From: Yamagishiella unicocca
Taxonomy: Eukaryota; Chlorophyta; Chlorophyceae; Chlamydomonadales; Volvocaceae
Assembly (NCBI GenBank): GCA_003116995.1
Contig: BDSL01000043.1
Coordinates: forward strand, 434,001-498,000
Direction: 5' to 3'
Length of the DNA: 64,000 nt
Shown one piece after another: positions 1 through 11,794 of the stretch. The position numbers and the translations under genes are program-made. The notes under the pieces were generated by a model. The model was not told the DNA's origin. It saw nothing but the letters and a program-made list of their open reading frames with translations, and did no database searches. The number at the start of each line of letters is the position of its first letter. Position 1 is the stretch's first letter.

Positions 1-1668
1 CGGCGGTCCACTGTGGCCTCCGCGGTGGTGGCGCTGCGGCTGCTGACGCGGTACACCACGTACGGCTCGGACAGGCCTGGAGGGGGGGGTGGCATAAGAA
101 CCGTGTATGCGACAGGGACAGGATAGTTGGCGCATGGTCGTCGGACACCGATTTTGTGTCCGGGGGCGGGCGGGGGGGGGGGAGTATGTTGGTGGGGCGT
201 GGGGGTGTAAGGATCGGTTACTCGACCAGTTACCGGTTAGGTTAGTGGAGGTTTTAGTGGAGGTGAGTGTAAAGACCGGTTACCGGTTACCGGTTACCGG
301 TTAGGTTGGTGGAGGCGGGGATGTGCGTAGGTGATGTGGTGGTGGTGGTGTTGAGCGGGGGGCCGACGCAGCCAAGGCCACAGAGGGGGAGGGAAGGGGC
401 CCCCCCCGCCCCCCCCGCCCCCGCCCTCTGCTTGCCTGCCGGCCTCCATAGTCAGAAGGACCCCCCCACTCTCCTGTGACCATCCCACTCTCCTGGACCC
501 CCCCACCCTCCCGGATCACCCCATCCCTGGACCCTCCTGACATGACGCGACCCCGCCCCGAAACCTAAGAACACGGCCTCCTGAACGCCGCAGCTCCCGA
601 CCTCGACCCCCCCCTGCGCACCCCTAAGAGCCCACCCACACCCCTCCCCCGCCCCGCCTACCCGGGCTAGATAACCCGCCACGGTACCGCCCGGCACCGC
701 TCCATACAGTTGCCTCAGCCTCCGAAACCACCCACTCACTCACCAGGAATGCGCGAAGGCATCACCGCCTTGCGCGGCGAGTGCACCGACACAGTATTAG
801 TAAGCAGCGCGGCGGCGGCGTACGGCATGAGGCCGCCGCCGCCGCCGCCAGTGCTGCTGGCGGCGGCGCTGACGGAGGGCCCAGCCCCGGCGCCGATGAC
901 GTAGCCGCCGCCGCCGCCACCTGCCCCGCCGACGGCGCTGGCGGCGCTGCTGGGGGCGTACGAGTTGTCGTACCAGCCGGTGGTGGCGGAAGTGACGGAG
1001 CCGCCAGCTGGGGATATGGGGTCCTGGCTGACTGGCAGCACGCGGCTGAACTCCCGCGCGAAATCGTGTAGCGGCGGCAGCGGCGCCGCCGCCGGCGCCT
1101 GAGCGGCAACGGGGCGGGCGAATGCGTCGGGGGCGTCGTACAAATCTAGCGGCATGACGAATGTCGTACTGGGTGGCGCCTGGGAGGACCCCGGCGCGTC
1201 GTCACCGAAGCTGAGCGGTCCCAATGCAGCCGCCGGCGGCGCCGCCGCCGCCGCCGGCTGCCGCTGGGTCTGAGGCTGTGGGGGTGGCGGCGCCGGCGCC
1301 AGGAAAGGGTTGGCGGCGTCCCCCGCCGGCGACGCCGGCAGGTCCGCCAGGGGGTCGTACGGGTCGGCGCCGCCGCCGCCGCCACCAAAGTGGGCTGGAG
1401 CTTGCTGCGCGGGGCGGTCCGGCAAGCGGCGGAACAGCCCCGACGCCGGCGGGGCGGCGGCGGCGGCGGCGGCTGGCGCGGCAGGGGCGGCGGCGGCGCC
1501 GCCCTGCGACGCCGTCATGTACGACATATTGCTGCGCGCCGTCATGAAGCTGTCGTACTCGGAGGAGGGCGCCGCCGCGTCTGTGCCGGCGCCGGCGGCG
1601 GCCGGACCCAGCGGCGGCGGCGGCGCAGCAGACTTGATGGGGCCCGAGTCGAACACCGTGGTGAAAGC
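1..1668 (-). CDS. PX-domain (sorting nexin-like) protein, partial
   Basis: Two exons are visible: 1668..744 (about 308 codons) and 76..1, which runs off the window. The large exon is Ala/Pro/Gly/Ser-rich and looks disordered; it begins after an acceptor (cctcacacag) with AFTTVFDSGPIKS and ends at a gtgagt donor with one base left over. That base joins in frame to the second exon, which reads LSEPYVVYRVSSRS then ATTAEATVDR. This matches the first strands of a PX domain (xPYVVYxV, then the VxRRYSDF strand just beyond the edge). PX domains bind phosphoinositides, usually PtdIns3P on endosomes, so a sorting-nexin role in membrane traffic is inferred. The 667 bp intron between them carries repeats. 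The start codon lies to the right of 1668 and was not found. The PX call rests on about 25 residues, so another domain is possible. Confidence 0.6.
223..306. repeat. ACCGGTT tandem repeats in an intron
   Basis: Short tandem units of accggtt with ggttagtgg variants, dense at 273-304. They lie in the 667 bp intron of the PX-domain gene. A G/C homopolymer-rich stretch (about 395-425) follows. Confidence 0.7.
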
Positions 1669-3540
1669 CTGTGTGAGGCGGTCGGTGTGGTGGCGTTAAG
1701 GGAGGTTGCCCCAGGCTTCCCCATTTTACAGGAGCGACCCATTTTTCCCGAGGCCTTTACGTTGACGTGCTTGCTTGCATGCTCTAAGCTACCGCCTGGT
1801 GTGTTTTGGGGTGTGCGTATGTCGTACGGAGGGTGCACGGCGACGGGGCCGGGAGTGCTCGAGCCGCGGGGCCGCGGGTCGCGGTTGCAGTGGCGCGCGG
1901 GTGGGGGTGTGAGGCCACGGTGTTGGTGGTGTTGATGTTGGTGTTCGGTGTTGGTGGTGTTGGTGGTGTTGGTGGTCCGTGGTGTTGGTGTTGGTGGTGG
2001 TGGTGTTGGTGGTGGTGGTGTTGGTGGTGGTGCCGATGGGTGGTGGTGGTGGTGGCGCGTCCGTGTTGATCACGTCCGCGGCGGTGGAGGCGGCGGCGGT
2101 TGAGTGTTCCTCTGCTTCACTCCGCTGTCGGCACTACGTGACCGAGCGACGAGCACACACACACAAGCAAACACCCTGCTTAGTTCGAGAGCAGCTAGCG
2201 CGGCGCGAATGAGGAGACGTGTGCACACAGCGGCGTCGCAGACGGGGTTGGAGGTATGGAAGGCATTCCCGGGGCACCGGGGGGGCCATTGCGGGAGCAG
2301 GTGCAGGCGTTGCGACAGCGGGTGAGGTGAAGCACAGGCCCTGAACCGCGACTGAACAGCGGCGACGACAGTGAGCCATCGCCCAAATATCGCATACGCT
2401 GGGATTGATGCAGGTCTAGAGCCGCAACGCGGAGGGCAAGGCTCTGTTTCTGGCAGCTGCTGCCCGTTTCCCGACCTCCGGCTGGGCGGATTGCAAAGCT
2501 TGGCAGCGCAGCCCTGAGCTGCGGCCTCATGGCCCACTACTCACTCCGTCTTTGTCATCGCCGCTTGCTGAGAGCGGGTCGAAGGGCGCTTGCGTGCTGT
2601 GCAACGACATCCTCGCCTAAGCACACGGCAAGCACCAGCGTCGCCAGGCCACTATAACGACTTGAGATCCTCTCCTTTGATGAAAAGGAACAGCGCGTCG
2701 TGTTAGACGCAGAGCAGTCGGGGGACCGGTTTGTTTGTAGGGTTCAAGGAGGACGACTTGATTGACCAGACAAACTACGATTGGGGTCTGAATGCGAAAT
2801 GGGCAAAGTTAAGGGTGTTGGGGGGAAAGCCGCGGTTGGGTAGTCCGACGTGTGAATTTGGATTCGACGAGCAAGGAAGCGGGACAATTTGCTCCGTCGC
2901 ACTGCTTTACTATTCTCACAGCGCCATACGATTATACAGTTATTCTTTGCAACCATAGAGACATTTATTAGTGCCATAGAAGCGCCAAGCGTGCCAACCT
3001 ACTCCACTTCCCTTGGTTAGTACCGGTATCATCGGGTTGATCGTACGTTGCCTGAGACACGAGGCGTTCAGTAAATCTGCAGCCGAAGCTGCGGGGCCTC
3101 TTCTAGGCCCCCGCGCTTCTTCTCCTGCCTGTACCTTCTCGTGAGCACCTGGGACAGCAAAGCAGCCGGATAGCTAACGGGCGCTTTGAGTGATAGGGAC
3201 GCCCTAGAAAGCAGCGCATGGGAGTCCTTGGTGGTATGGCAGGCGGCGAGTAAGTCGCGCAATCGCCGTTATGCCTGGCGCGCATGTTTTCCCGCTCCCT
3301 TCGGGTCCTGATGAGCGAAAATGCATGCATGGATGTGCTTGAAGGATCAGCTTTAGCCCGCTTGACTTCGAGCTGGCGGTTTATTTCTGCCGCCGAATGT
3401 CTGCCGATAGCTTGTTGCTTCGCTTGGCCGCCAGACCTGCTTGCTGGAACCTGCCAATTCATTAACAATAATCGTCGACCTGCTCAGGGTATTGAGGTCC
3501 ATCTTTGGAGGGCCGGTCTCAACCCGCGCATTCTGCGCAG
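1669..3540. other. Intergenic or 5' region between divergent genes
   Basis: It must contain the missing 5' exons of both the minus-strand PX gene and the plus-strand SPT2 gene, but none can be proved. The best candidate is a plus-strand first exon at 2256..2321: ATG, 22 codons starting MEGIPGAPGG and ending ALRQR at a gtgagg donor, with good codon use. Its phase does not join directly to the SPT2 exon at 3541, so at least one more exon would be needed. Nothing else is recognisable. Confidence 0.35.
1926..2051. repeat. GTT/GGT trinucleotide microsatellite
   Basis: Long run of tggtgt and ggtggt units. It makes poly-Val/Trp or Thr/His open frames on both strands, which are not taken as genes. 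Confidence 0.8.
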
Positions 3541-5940
3541 TCGCGGTGCCTCAGGAGGAGCCGGAGCCGGTCCCGATCCCGGTCACGCAGCGGGACAGGC
3601 CATCAGCTGCATCAGCAGCCAGATTCGCAGCGCCAGCTCCTCCGAAGCCGAAGCCGGTGGACCCCAAGGTCCTGCGGAAAAAGCAGCTGCAGGCTGACCT
3701 GGAGCTCTTCGAGGACCTGACCTCAGACGGGCCCGCGAAGAAGCTCACGAAGCCAAAGCCAAGGCCCGCGGACCCGGACGCAGCCGCGGGGCCGGGCCCC
3801 GGCTCCGCCCGGCTCAGCAGCGGCAACAGGCACCCGACATCGGCTGCTAGCCACGGCGGCAGCAAGGCTGCCGGGAACGTCCAGCGCGCCAAGAGCCCTG
3901 CCCCTGGCCCCGGATCCAGACCCGGATCTGGATCTGGATCTGGATCCGGCGCGCAGCGGCCCCAGCAGCAGCAGCAGCAGCGTGTGGGAGCCAGCACTGG
4001 GCAAGGCCTCACAACCGGTGCAAAGGCCGCCCGGCCAGGGGGCCAGCAGCCCGCGCCCGCCACCAACGGCACCGGCAGCCGCGCAGCGCCCACCAACCAC
4101 CAGCGGCAAGGCGCCGCAGCAGCAGGCGCCAGCCGGCCCCCAGCAGCAACAACAACACGGCCCCCGGCAGCAGCAGCAACAGGCGCCAGCCGCCCCCAAG
4201 CAGCAGCAGCAGCAGCGGGCGGCAGTCGGCTCCCAGCTGCAGCAGCAGGTGCCAGCCGGGCTCCAGGTGCCGCAGCAGCAGGCACCGGCCGGGCACCCTC
4301 CGCGGGCGCGGGGCCCTCGGGTCGCCCCGGGCAGCACCCTCAGCTCCAGGGAAGGCCGGGGCAGGCGCCGGCCGGCGCGCAGCGCAACGGCACATCCGTT
4401 GGTCCGTCCACCTCCGGCAGGCCGCTGAGCGGCGGCGGCGGCGGAGCCGTCGCCGCCGCCGGCAGGCCCGGGGCAGGCGGGGCCGGAGGCCCCCGCCCGG
4501 GCCTGGCGGGGGCGCCGAAGGGAGGCGCCCCGGCCGCGGCGCGCGCCGGCGCAGCCGGCGGCGGCGGTTTGAGGCGTCCCGAAGCGCCGCGAGCTGGGGG
4601 GCCCGGGGCGGGAGGTGGGGTGCGGCGGGACGGTCCAGGGGGGCTGCAGCAGCGCAAGCTGGTGCCCCCGCGGCGGCCCCGTGAGGAGGACGAGTACGAC
4701 GCTGACTTCGTGGTGGACGACGAGGAGGAGGACGGGCAGGACTGGAGGAAGTTCCTGCGGAGGACCACCGGGTGAGGGGGGGGGAGGGAGGGAGGCAGGG
4801 AGGGAGGGAGGAAAACCCTTGTACACGACACATGGAGAGGTTAGATGGAAACGCATGGTCGAGTTTTGACCACGCACCTGTAGTGTAGTGGAGGGCGCTT
4901 TGGTAGGGCTGGGGCTGGGACTGGAGGGAGGATCGGGGCCTCATGAAAAACCCAGTCGGAAGCTCAGGGAGGGCTGGGGCCGCGATTCCTAATCGGAAGA
5001 GAAGGAGGACTGTCTCGCCGAACGTCTGACGGCCCAACCTGAACCGTGTGGGGCATGTTGCGCCCTCCCCCTCCTCTGTACGGCAGGTACGACCCCAGCC
5101 GCTACCGGGACGACGGCTTTGACGACCGCATGATGGAGGCGTCTTGGCGGCAAGTGGAGGCGGAGGAGAAGCGCAGCGAGCGGATGGGTGAGTGGCGGAA
5201 GCAGGCGGGAGGCGGGGGATTGGCTGGGAAACCCGTTAACACGGCATAGGAGGAGGAGGAGGAAAACTAGCTGGGAGAAACGTTTGGGACCCGCCTTTGA
5301 GTTGGCATCCCCTGGAAGCTTGTTTGTCTATCGAAACCCTGCGGGGCTATCGAAACCCTGCGGACAAGCCGTGTGAACACCGCCGTGGGGGAGCAGAGAC
5401 CGAGTTGCCGGGTAGGTTTGCATTCGTGTTTTGGGCCGCACGAATGCAAACCTTCCTAGAGTCCAAGGAAGGAGGTCGGGAGGGAGGGCGTGAGGAAGGG
5501 AGGGAGGGAGACGGGGGCCACGGGGACCTACGGAGGCGAAAGAGGAAGGATGCAGTTGTGGGAGGGTGAATGGGAGGGACCCACCCACCGACCCACCGAC
5601 CCACCCACCGACCCACCGACCCGCGCTCTAGCCGCATGAGCTCCCCGTCCTCCTCAGCCACGTACCTCTCCATGCGTCACCTCCGGCCCCCTCGCCAGCC
5701 TGCCGTTTCCCACTCGTTCACCTCCGGCCCCCTCGCCAGCCTGCCGTTTCCCACTCGTTCACCTCCGGCCCCGTCGCCAGCCTGCCGTTTCCCACTCGTT
5801 CTTGGCTCCCGCTCACTCCCTGCCGCGCCCCGCCCTTCGCAGGCCGCATGGAGGACGACATGGCTGAGGAGGACGAGGAGCGGCGGCGGCGAGACAAGAT
5901 CAAGAAGATCAAGCTGGCCAAGAAGCAGCGCACCGAGTAG
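3541..5940 (+). CDS. SPT2: SPT2-type chromatin protein
   Basis: Exons 3541..4771, 5087..5187 and 5843..5940 join in frame and end at TAG. SPT2 proteins are histone H3-H4 chaperones that bind DNA and act in transcription-coupled chromatin recycling. The family hallmark is the C-terminal SPT2 domain, which is split over the three exons here: an acidic DEYDADFVVDDEEEDGQDW segment, then YDPSRYRDDGFDDRMMEASW, then EEKRSERM, then GRMEDDMAEEDEERRRRDKI and a Lys/Arg tail (KKIKLAKKQRTE). The long first visible exon is disordered, with Gln, Ala/Pro and Gly runs, as is usual N-terminal to the SPT2 domain. The 5' end is uncertain: an acceptor (ttctgcgcag) ends at 3540 and the true start lies upstream. 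The last intron has a 41 bp tandem repeat and the 3' UTR a 34 bp one. Confidence 0.85.
5678..5800. repeat. Three 41 bp tandem repeats in the last SPT2 intron
   Basis: The unit begins cacctccggccccctcgcca and starts at 5678, 5719 and 5760, almost identical (one C/G change in copy 3). It lies just upstream of the acceptor at 5842, so it may serve as a C/T-rich tract. A (CCCACCGA)-like run precedes it at 5579-5622. Confidence 0.9.
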
Positions 5941-6125
5941 CCCTGGCGCAGCGAGTAGTGCGGCTGCATTGGAGGGGCCACACCTGGGTCGTTGCGGTGG
6001 CACAAGCGAGGAGCATCGCCTGGTTGTGTCCGCTTGGGCGTGTCCACCCGACATCTGTGTTCAGGTGTTGGCACCTCTGGGGCCCTTCGTGGCTTGGGGG
6101 GCTGTTGGAACTGGCCCGGCTGTAC

Positions 6126-6295
6126 GTGTCAAGCCTCTGGTTTCGGAGGACGAGCAGAAGTGTCAAGCGGCGGGTTTCGGAGGACGAGCAGAAGTGTCAA
6201 GCGGCGGGTTTCGGAGGACGAGCAGAAGTGTCAAGCATCTGGTTTCGGAGGACGAGCAGAAGTGTCAAGCATCTGGTTTCGGAGGACGAGCAGAA
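6126..6295. repeat. Five 34 bp tandem repeats, SPT2 3' UTR
   Basis: Perfectly phased copies start at 6126, 6160, 6194, 6228 and 6262. Each contains ggtttcggaggacgagcaga followed by agtgtcaagc; copies differ only at the 3-4 bases before ggtttcgg. They lie 186 bases after the SPT2 stop codon, so probably in its 3' UTR. The ggtttcggag core recurs at 6769, 7007 and in the RRM-gene intron near 42070. Confidence 0.9.
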
Positions 6296-9200
6296 GTGTG
6301 CGGCTGTGGCCCTGGGGGTGTGAGGCGGCGGGCAGCCGGCCCAGCTGGGGGCTGCTGGGTGGTTGCGCGGCAAAACATGTTAGCTTCGCTTCTCAAGAGT
6401 CCTAAAAGCTGATAATACCCGTTAGGGGATGCAAAGCACTCTCAAGATGCTGGCGGCCGGTGGCGCTGGGGCGGGGAAAGGCGGGGACTGCGGGCGATTG
6501 GTGCTGTGTGGGTGGGCTGCGCGAGAGGTTCGAGGACGCTCACGAGGCGGATCATCTGCGGTGGTGCTGTAGCGGTAGTCGTAGGGTCGCCGATAGCGAT
6601 ACAGAATGTGATATATGCGGCGGCATTGGATTATCGCGCCGACTCGCATGTCGTGCACGGGTCAAATGGCGTGTACTTACCATTGCGGTTCGTCAGTTAG
6701 ATAGAGCCATGTAGGGGCAGTTCGTCGTGTCTGGCTGGCGTTCACTGGCGGTCGATAGACAGGCCCTGGTTTCGGAGGCGGCTGGCGGCGGCGGCAGCTG
6801 CTGCTGCTGGGCGCGGCACGGGGCGGGGTTTACATGGGGGGCTAGCAGCACCTCCCCTCTGCCACTCGAGTGCGGTGGTGGTGTGCAGGGCTGTGTCTTG
6901 GTGCGGACAGGCGCGGTGCGGGGTGCGCGGGCGCACTGCCTGAAAAGCCGCGCAGCAGCAGCAGCCGAGGGCCAGGCCAGGCCGCAACTGAGATTGTGTT
7001 TGTGTTGGTTTCGGAGCTGTCGAGATCGTCATTGTGTCAATACGAGCGTCGTATGGAGCCGTTGTCGTACCCTAGCTCTGCTGCGCCAGGCAGGAAGGTG
7101 GGTGCCGCCCCCATGTTGCCTGCTGCCCATCCAGCCCCCCCTGCGACGTTGTGGCTGGGGGGCTGTGGCTGTGCTGTCTTCTAGGAGGAGGAATCTATCT
7201 GACTGGTGCTGCCCTGCTGACTGGCGACGGGAGTTTCTGCAGGGCACACGGGATGGTGGCCCCGGCTGCTTGTTTCCGTGTATGCAAGGTGACCCTGCCT
7301 ATGTATGTGTTAATGTACCGCTGAGCCGCGAAACTCTGAGCGGAAAATTAACCATTCAACCGGACGGGCGCGGCATGTGCTAACGTATCACTGCGTGTTT
7401 GGGGGGGGGGCCGGGAGGAATACAGCTGGCGAGTTTGTGTGCTCTAACGATGTCATGACCTCAGCCGCCTGGTCGGAGCTTGTGCGGGGCACCGGTGGAG
7501 CCGTAGGGGCTCTGGTGGGCAGGAGGAGGGGAGCGGGACAGGCGGAGAAGGAGGTCGTGAAGAGGGGGAGAGGAGGAGGTCATGAGGTGGAAGAGGGGGT
7601 TACGAGGAGTAGGAAGAGGAGGAGGAGTGGGAGGAGGAGGAGGGGAAGTGGTGCGGCGACCTGCGCCACTCTCCTCAGAGCTCGGACCCACGCGCTCGGT
7701 ACTGAGTGAACTGCTGTGTAGCCGCACGCGAAGCGCCCCGGCCGCCAAGGCGCGCGCTTGCCTTGCTTGTACTTGCTTGCACTTCTCATGTAACGTGTCA
7801 AACTATTGTTTTCGTGAACCGCTCCTCGCTCGTCCTCGACAACGTGATCATCAATCAGCAGCAGCGCGCTGCGAGCCAGGCTCAGAGGAGGGACCCATGG
7901 GTCGGACCGACGAGGAAAAGTTTGGGATACCCGTTTGAAGTTGCATGCTAGAGGACTTGGTTAAGCACTTCGTGTAATTATAGCAGGAGCTCGAGCTGCG
8001 CCCCGGCTGATATGATGAAGCGGACAACGAGGGGTCGAAGAACTGACTGGCGAAAACGTTTCGACTGCGCGGACCGGGCTAGGGGCGATACGGGCTGTGG
8101 GGTGATGCCGCATGCAGGTAGCCAGTGCAGCTTGCTGCCGCCAGCTTCCGTCCAAGCCTCCACGATGAACAAACACGCCACCAAGCTCCCGGGAAGCCCC
8201 TCAAGTGGCTGCCTCGACTCTGCTGGGATGTAAAACCGGCATACACGACCGAAGGGCTGATGCACCCCGCAGGTGGACTGAATGAGTGGCTGGGACAGTG
8301 GACCTGATACCAGGCCAGGTAAGCGTTTTCCGCCGCCCGTATCCAACACCCTGACCCTTGGTGGTTTGCCCCTTGGGTCCCTGTAACCCTGTCCCAGTAA
8401 CGGTTCAGGGACATTCATCGTTGTTGTTGTAACGGTTACAGTGGTGCGGTGTGGCTTGCTTTCCGTCTCTTTCGCCTCCTTCAGTGGCCCCCCGTATCGC
8501 CCGATGGTTCTGCCCTTTCGCCTGGAGCCAACTTTAACGACTGCTATTACCCGGGTAGGGGGACCTGGGAGCGTCTGAGGTCTGAGCTGCATGACTCCAC
8601 TAGAATACTACACCGCGTACGTGGTTACTTGGCTCTCGGTCGCCCATGGCCCCCTCTCTCTCCCCCCATCGATATCGGGGCGCTGGCGTGCTGGGCTTTC
8701 CTCGACAACGCACGTGGGACCGATGCCTCCTCCCGACGGCAGTCACCGGCGCACTTATGAACGAAACGACACCCTAAACTCCGCCGGGTCCTTGCGGACA
8801 GCTAGGAAGTCAAGGCTAGGGAGAGGGTCGTTAGTTAGTTACAAAAGTAAATTAATTACGGTCCGCCTCCAGGGATAATCGGAGCGGGTGGTTAATGAGT
8901 CAACACGATTTCTGGCTGCGCACACACGATGTACCGTGGATCCGAGCGGTGGCCTGAGGTCCCGGCCTCGTGTGGTTCCAGGATCCAGATGGTTGGAACA
9001 AGCCGAAGCAAAGTGGCCGATATGGAAGAATACCTACTACGTTTAATTGAAGGAGAGGCGGCGGCAACCTCGTCACTCGGAATGACACGCGCGCACGGCA
9101 GCTAAAACTGTTCCCTGCCGCTACAATCCTCCGCCGGAAACCATTTAGGGCAATTAGAATTGAAAACGTCGAATCATTAGCTAAGTCATGGTTTTAAAAA

Positions 9201-9897
9201 GAGAACAAAATTTCCACCTCCTGCCGACGACAAGGTGTGTAACTGGAACCAAGTCCTGCCAGGTCAACGCTTTGGTCAACGCGCTTTCCCAAACTTAAAA
9301 CGCTCACCCACCAGTCATCACGTGCTGGATATGCACAAAACGCCAAACCCCGGGCCTTAGGCGACGTCCCAAATAAATACGGCGGCCAAGCGCGTGACCC
9401 GCACAACACAAGATACGCACTGGTGTTCAGACACGAGGCCGCCGGCTTGTCAGTTGCCAGTTGTCGGTTTTTGGTTGCGTTGTGCATTCGTAATCGACAT
9501 CCAAAAACCAGCCATGGCTGCATTCCCTTGCTTTCCTCACTGTCCGCACACGCACACACACATACACACACATGCTCGGTCATCTGACCCAGGGGAGGAG
9601 GGAGAGAGGAAACGCAAGAGAGGAAACGCATCCGACCCAGGCGGGGAGGGCACCCACAGCCTTGCCAGTCTTGCCATTCCCACACACCCATAATCATCAT
9701 TTCGCTGGCTCCTCATCGGCGGCGTTCCCAACAACTTTCGGCTGCCGTACCCTGACGCCGTCCCGCGGCAGCCGCACATACCCGCGTCCCGCCGCTCCTC
9801 CTCCCCCTCTCCTCACAAATCCGCCACACACCCCGGCGCCATTGCTCCCCCCCTCCCTCCCCTCCGTACTACGGTGCAGTACAGTACGGCAACATCA
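6296..9897. other. Gene-poor spacer
   Basis: No open frame has convincing codon bias together with splice sites. Visible content: two more ggtttcggag cores (6769, 7007), a purine-rich GGA/GAA tract at about 7520-7660, a divergent copy of the dispersed repeat at 8465-8550, a TG/CA-rich stretch near 9545-9575, and the likely 3' UTR of the minus-strand gene that ends at 9898. Confidence 0.5.
8465..8550 (-). repeat. Dispersed repeat, divergent copy
   Basis: Shares tcgcctccttcagtg, the cccgatggttctg block and the ggagcc end with the minus-oriented copies at 54719 and 60136. It is weaker than the others. Confidence 0.45.
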
Positions 9898-10440
9898 TCA
9901 GTAGTCCACCATCTCCAAGCCCACCGCCGCGAATCCCGCCAGGGAAACGCCCGTGGCGTCTCCGCCGCCGTGCGTCGTTACACGCACCCCGACCACCCTC
10001 GCCTCCTCAAACCACGGGACGGGTGCCGAGCTGGGGTGCAGCCGCATCGGCCAGCGGTTAAAGTCGGGGCACAGGAGCTTCAGGTCCTCATTCGGCGCCG
10101 AGTTCGCGCGGAAGATCGGCAGCAGCAGCGCGTTCTTCTGGTTGATGATAGACACATCCACGCCCACGACAGGTATGGCCTTGACGCCAAGCGATGTGAT
10201 GTCGTCGCCTGCTCCCTCGATAGCCCTGGACTCGAAGCTGGGGCTGGGGCTGGGGCTGGGACTGGGACTAGGGCTGGGGCTGGAGGATGGGTTGAGCACA
10301 ATTAGATCAATGGCGTCAATAATTGGCCGTATGCTGCCCTTGTTGAGGATTAGGAGTGTTATGTTCGCAACGTCCTGGGAGATGATCCGGTTGTCCGACC
10401 CCTGCTTGGTCCTGAAGAAGGCATCCAGGTAGCAGGACCT
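9898..10440 (-). CDS. Unrecognised protein with (SP)n linker, last exon
   Basis: One exon of 180 codons plus TGA, opened by acceptor catctcgcag. Order: RSCYLDAFFRTKQGSDNRII, an Ile/Leu/Val-rich strand-like stretch (DVANITLLILNKGS), about nine Ser-Pro repeats at roughly residues 52-70, then a second folded-looking part with VDVSIINQKNALLLPIFRAN, CPDFNRWPMRLH and an end of GFAAVGLEMVDY. (SP)n runs are typical of O-glycosylated wall and matrix proteins in this group, so a secreted or surface role is inferred. The family was not recognised. Upstream exons (to the right) and any signal peptide were not found; the frame around 10550-10690 is a weak candidate. Codon use is good. Confidence 0.6.
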   Translation of the reverse strand, partial: RSCYLDAFFRTKQGSDNRIISQDVANITLLILNKGSIRPIIDAIDLIVLNPSSSPSPSPSPSPSPSPSFESRAIEGAGDDITSLGVKAIPVVGVDVSIINQKNALLLPIFRANSAPNEDLKLLCPDFNRWPMRLHPSSAPVPWFEEARVVGVRVTTHGGGDATGVSLAGFAAVGLEMVDY

Positions 10441-11794
10441 CTGCGAGATGGGGTAGGGGGTGATCCGGGTGTTTGCAGGGGTTTGCGGTTTAGCAAGTCA
10501 CACCATACCGCACCCACCCACCATCGCGAACCACCTCCGGTGAAGGGACGCAACGACCAAGGGTCGGACCCGGCAACATAAGACATCCACCTCCCCCCGC
10601 CCTGGTGGCAACAGCGCCCATGCAGGGACGTTCAATGCCACAGTGCCACCGGTGGAAGCCACACCGGAACCTCGGAAGCGTGCGCATGTGCGTGTGATAG
10701 CCGCGACCCCAACAAGCCCCAGATCGGAGCTAGGCCAAAGCCTAATGACGGGTTTTGTCAAAGACAGCGGGGGCAGATGCACGAAAACCTGGGGCAGATT
10801 GCAACCTAGTGGGCGACAGCGGTCGGGCCCTTGGCCGGCACAGTTGACAAAGGCGTGGGTATACGCGAGTGCCTGATGTGCTTTGGCGTGGGACCAGCGG
10901 GGCCTAGCGGGCAAGTAGCGAGAACCCAAGGGGATTCGCGGGGGCCAGGGACGGGTCGTGCGGGGGGGGGGGAGGGCAAATCTGTGGGGACGCAGCCCGC
11001 ACAAGCAGAATTGTTACCTCGGGATTACACAAAAGCGTTCGACGACCAGACATCCCCAAGGCAAGGCGCCCTCCCCAGGCCCCACTGCATGCAGTTTTGC
11101 GCCGTCCGCTCCGCCTCCTCACGCCCGCCTGAATCGCTCTGGCTTTTCCGACTGCCTCATCACGCTGTTGCTCACCGGAGATTGAGTGCTCCATGTAAGG
11201 CTGGGAGACGGCTGACAGACGCGTCGGGCGACCACCGTCATCTGTCGGTCGTTAGGCGGGCCCACGACGTTGCGCGCTGAGCCGCGCTTCTTACTCGTTC
11301 CATTGACATCCTTACAGTCACGCGCAAAGGATGCCCAAATGGTGTTGTCAGGGCCTGCAGGCAAGCAATGGACAGTGAGCCGATGATATTCAGGTTGCGC
11401 GATCAGATCAAAAGTCTCTTACAAAATCAGGTACCATAGTCTAAGTACCAATTTGCTTTTCTGGCGTTGCAACTTACGCTCCGCGGGGGTTTGTACTGGG
11501 GCGAGCTTTCCCCTCGCCGTTACGACGCCCACAAGTAGGAGTCCGACCACAAGTAAGTTAGTGGTACGCATTTCTGCCAGTTTTTGGAAAAAATTGGAGG
11601 TACTGGACGCTGAAAGGTCTGATAAATTATAGGCAGTTCGTAACTCGTAAAGGTGGGCTCACAGCCGTCACCCAGGCAAAACCTTAAACCCCGACGGCCT
11701 GTTGAGAGATTTCTTATAATTTCACTGCCTAAGGACATCTCGTTGTGCTATCATTGTAGATAATGGTCGGGGCTTTGATGGTCACACATGCCGT

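Noticed and set aside
1979..2212. Valine-rich plus-strand frame
   Set aside because: Microsatellite translation.
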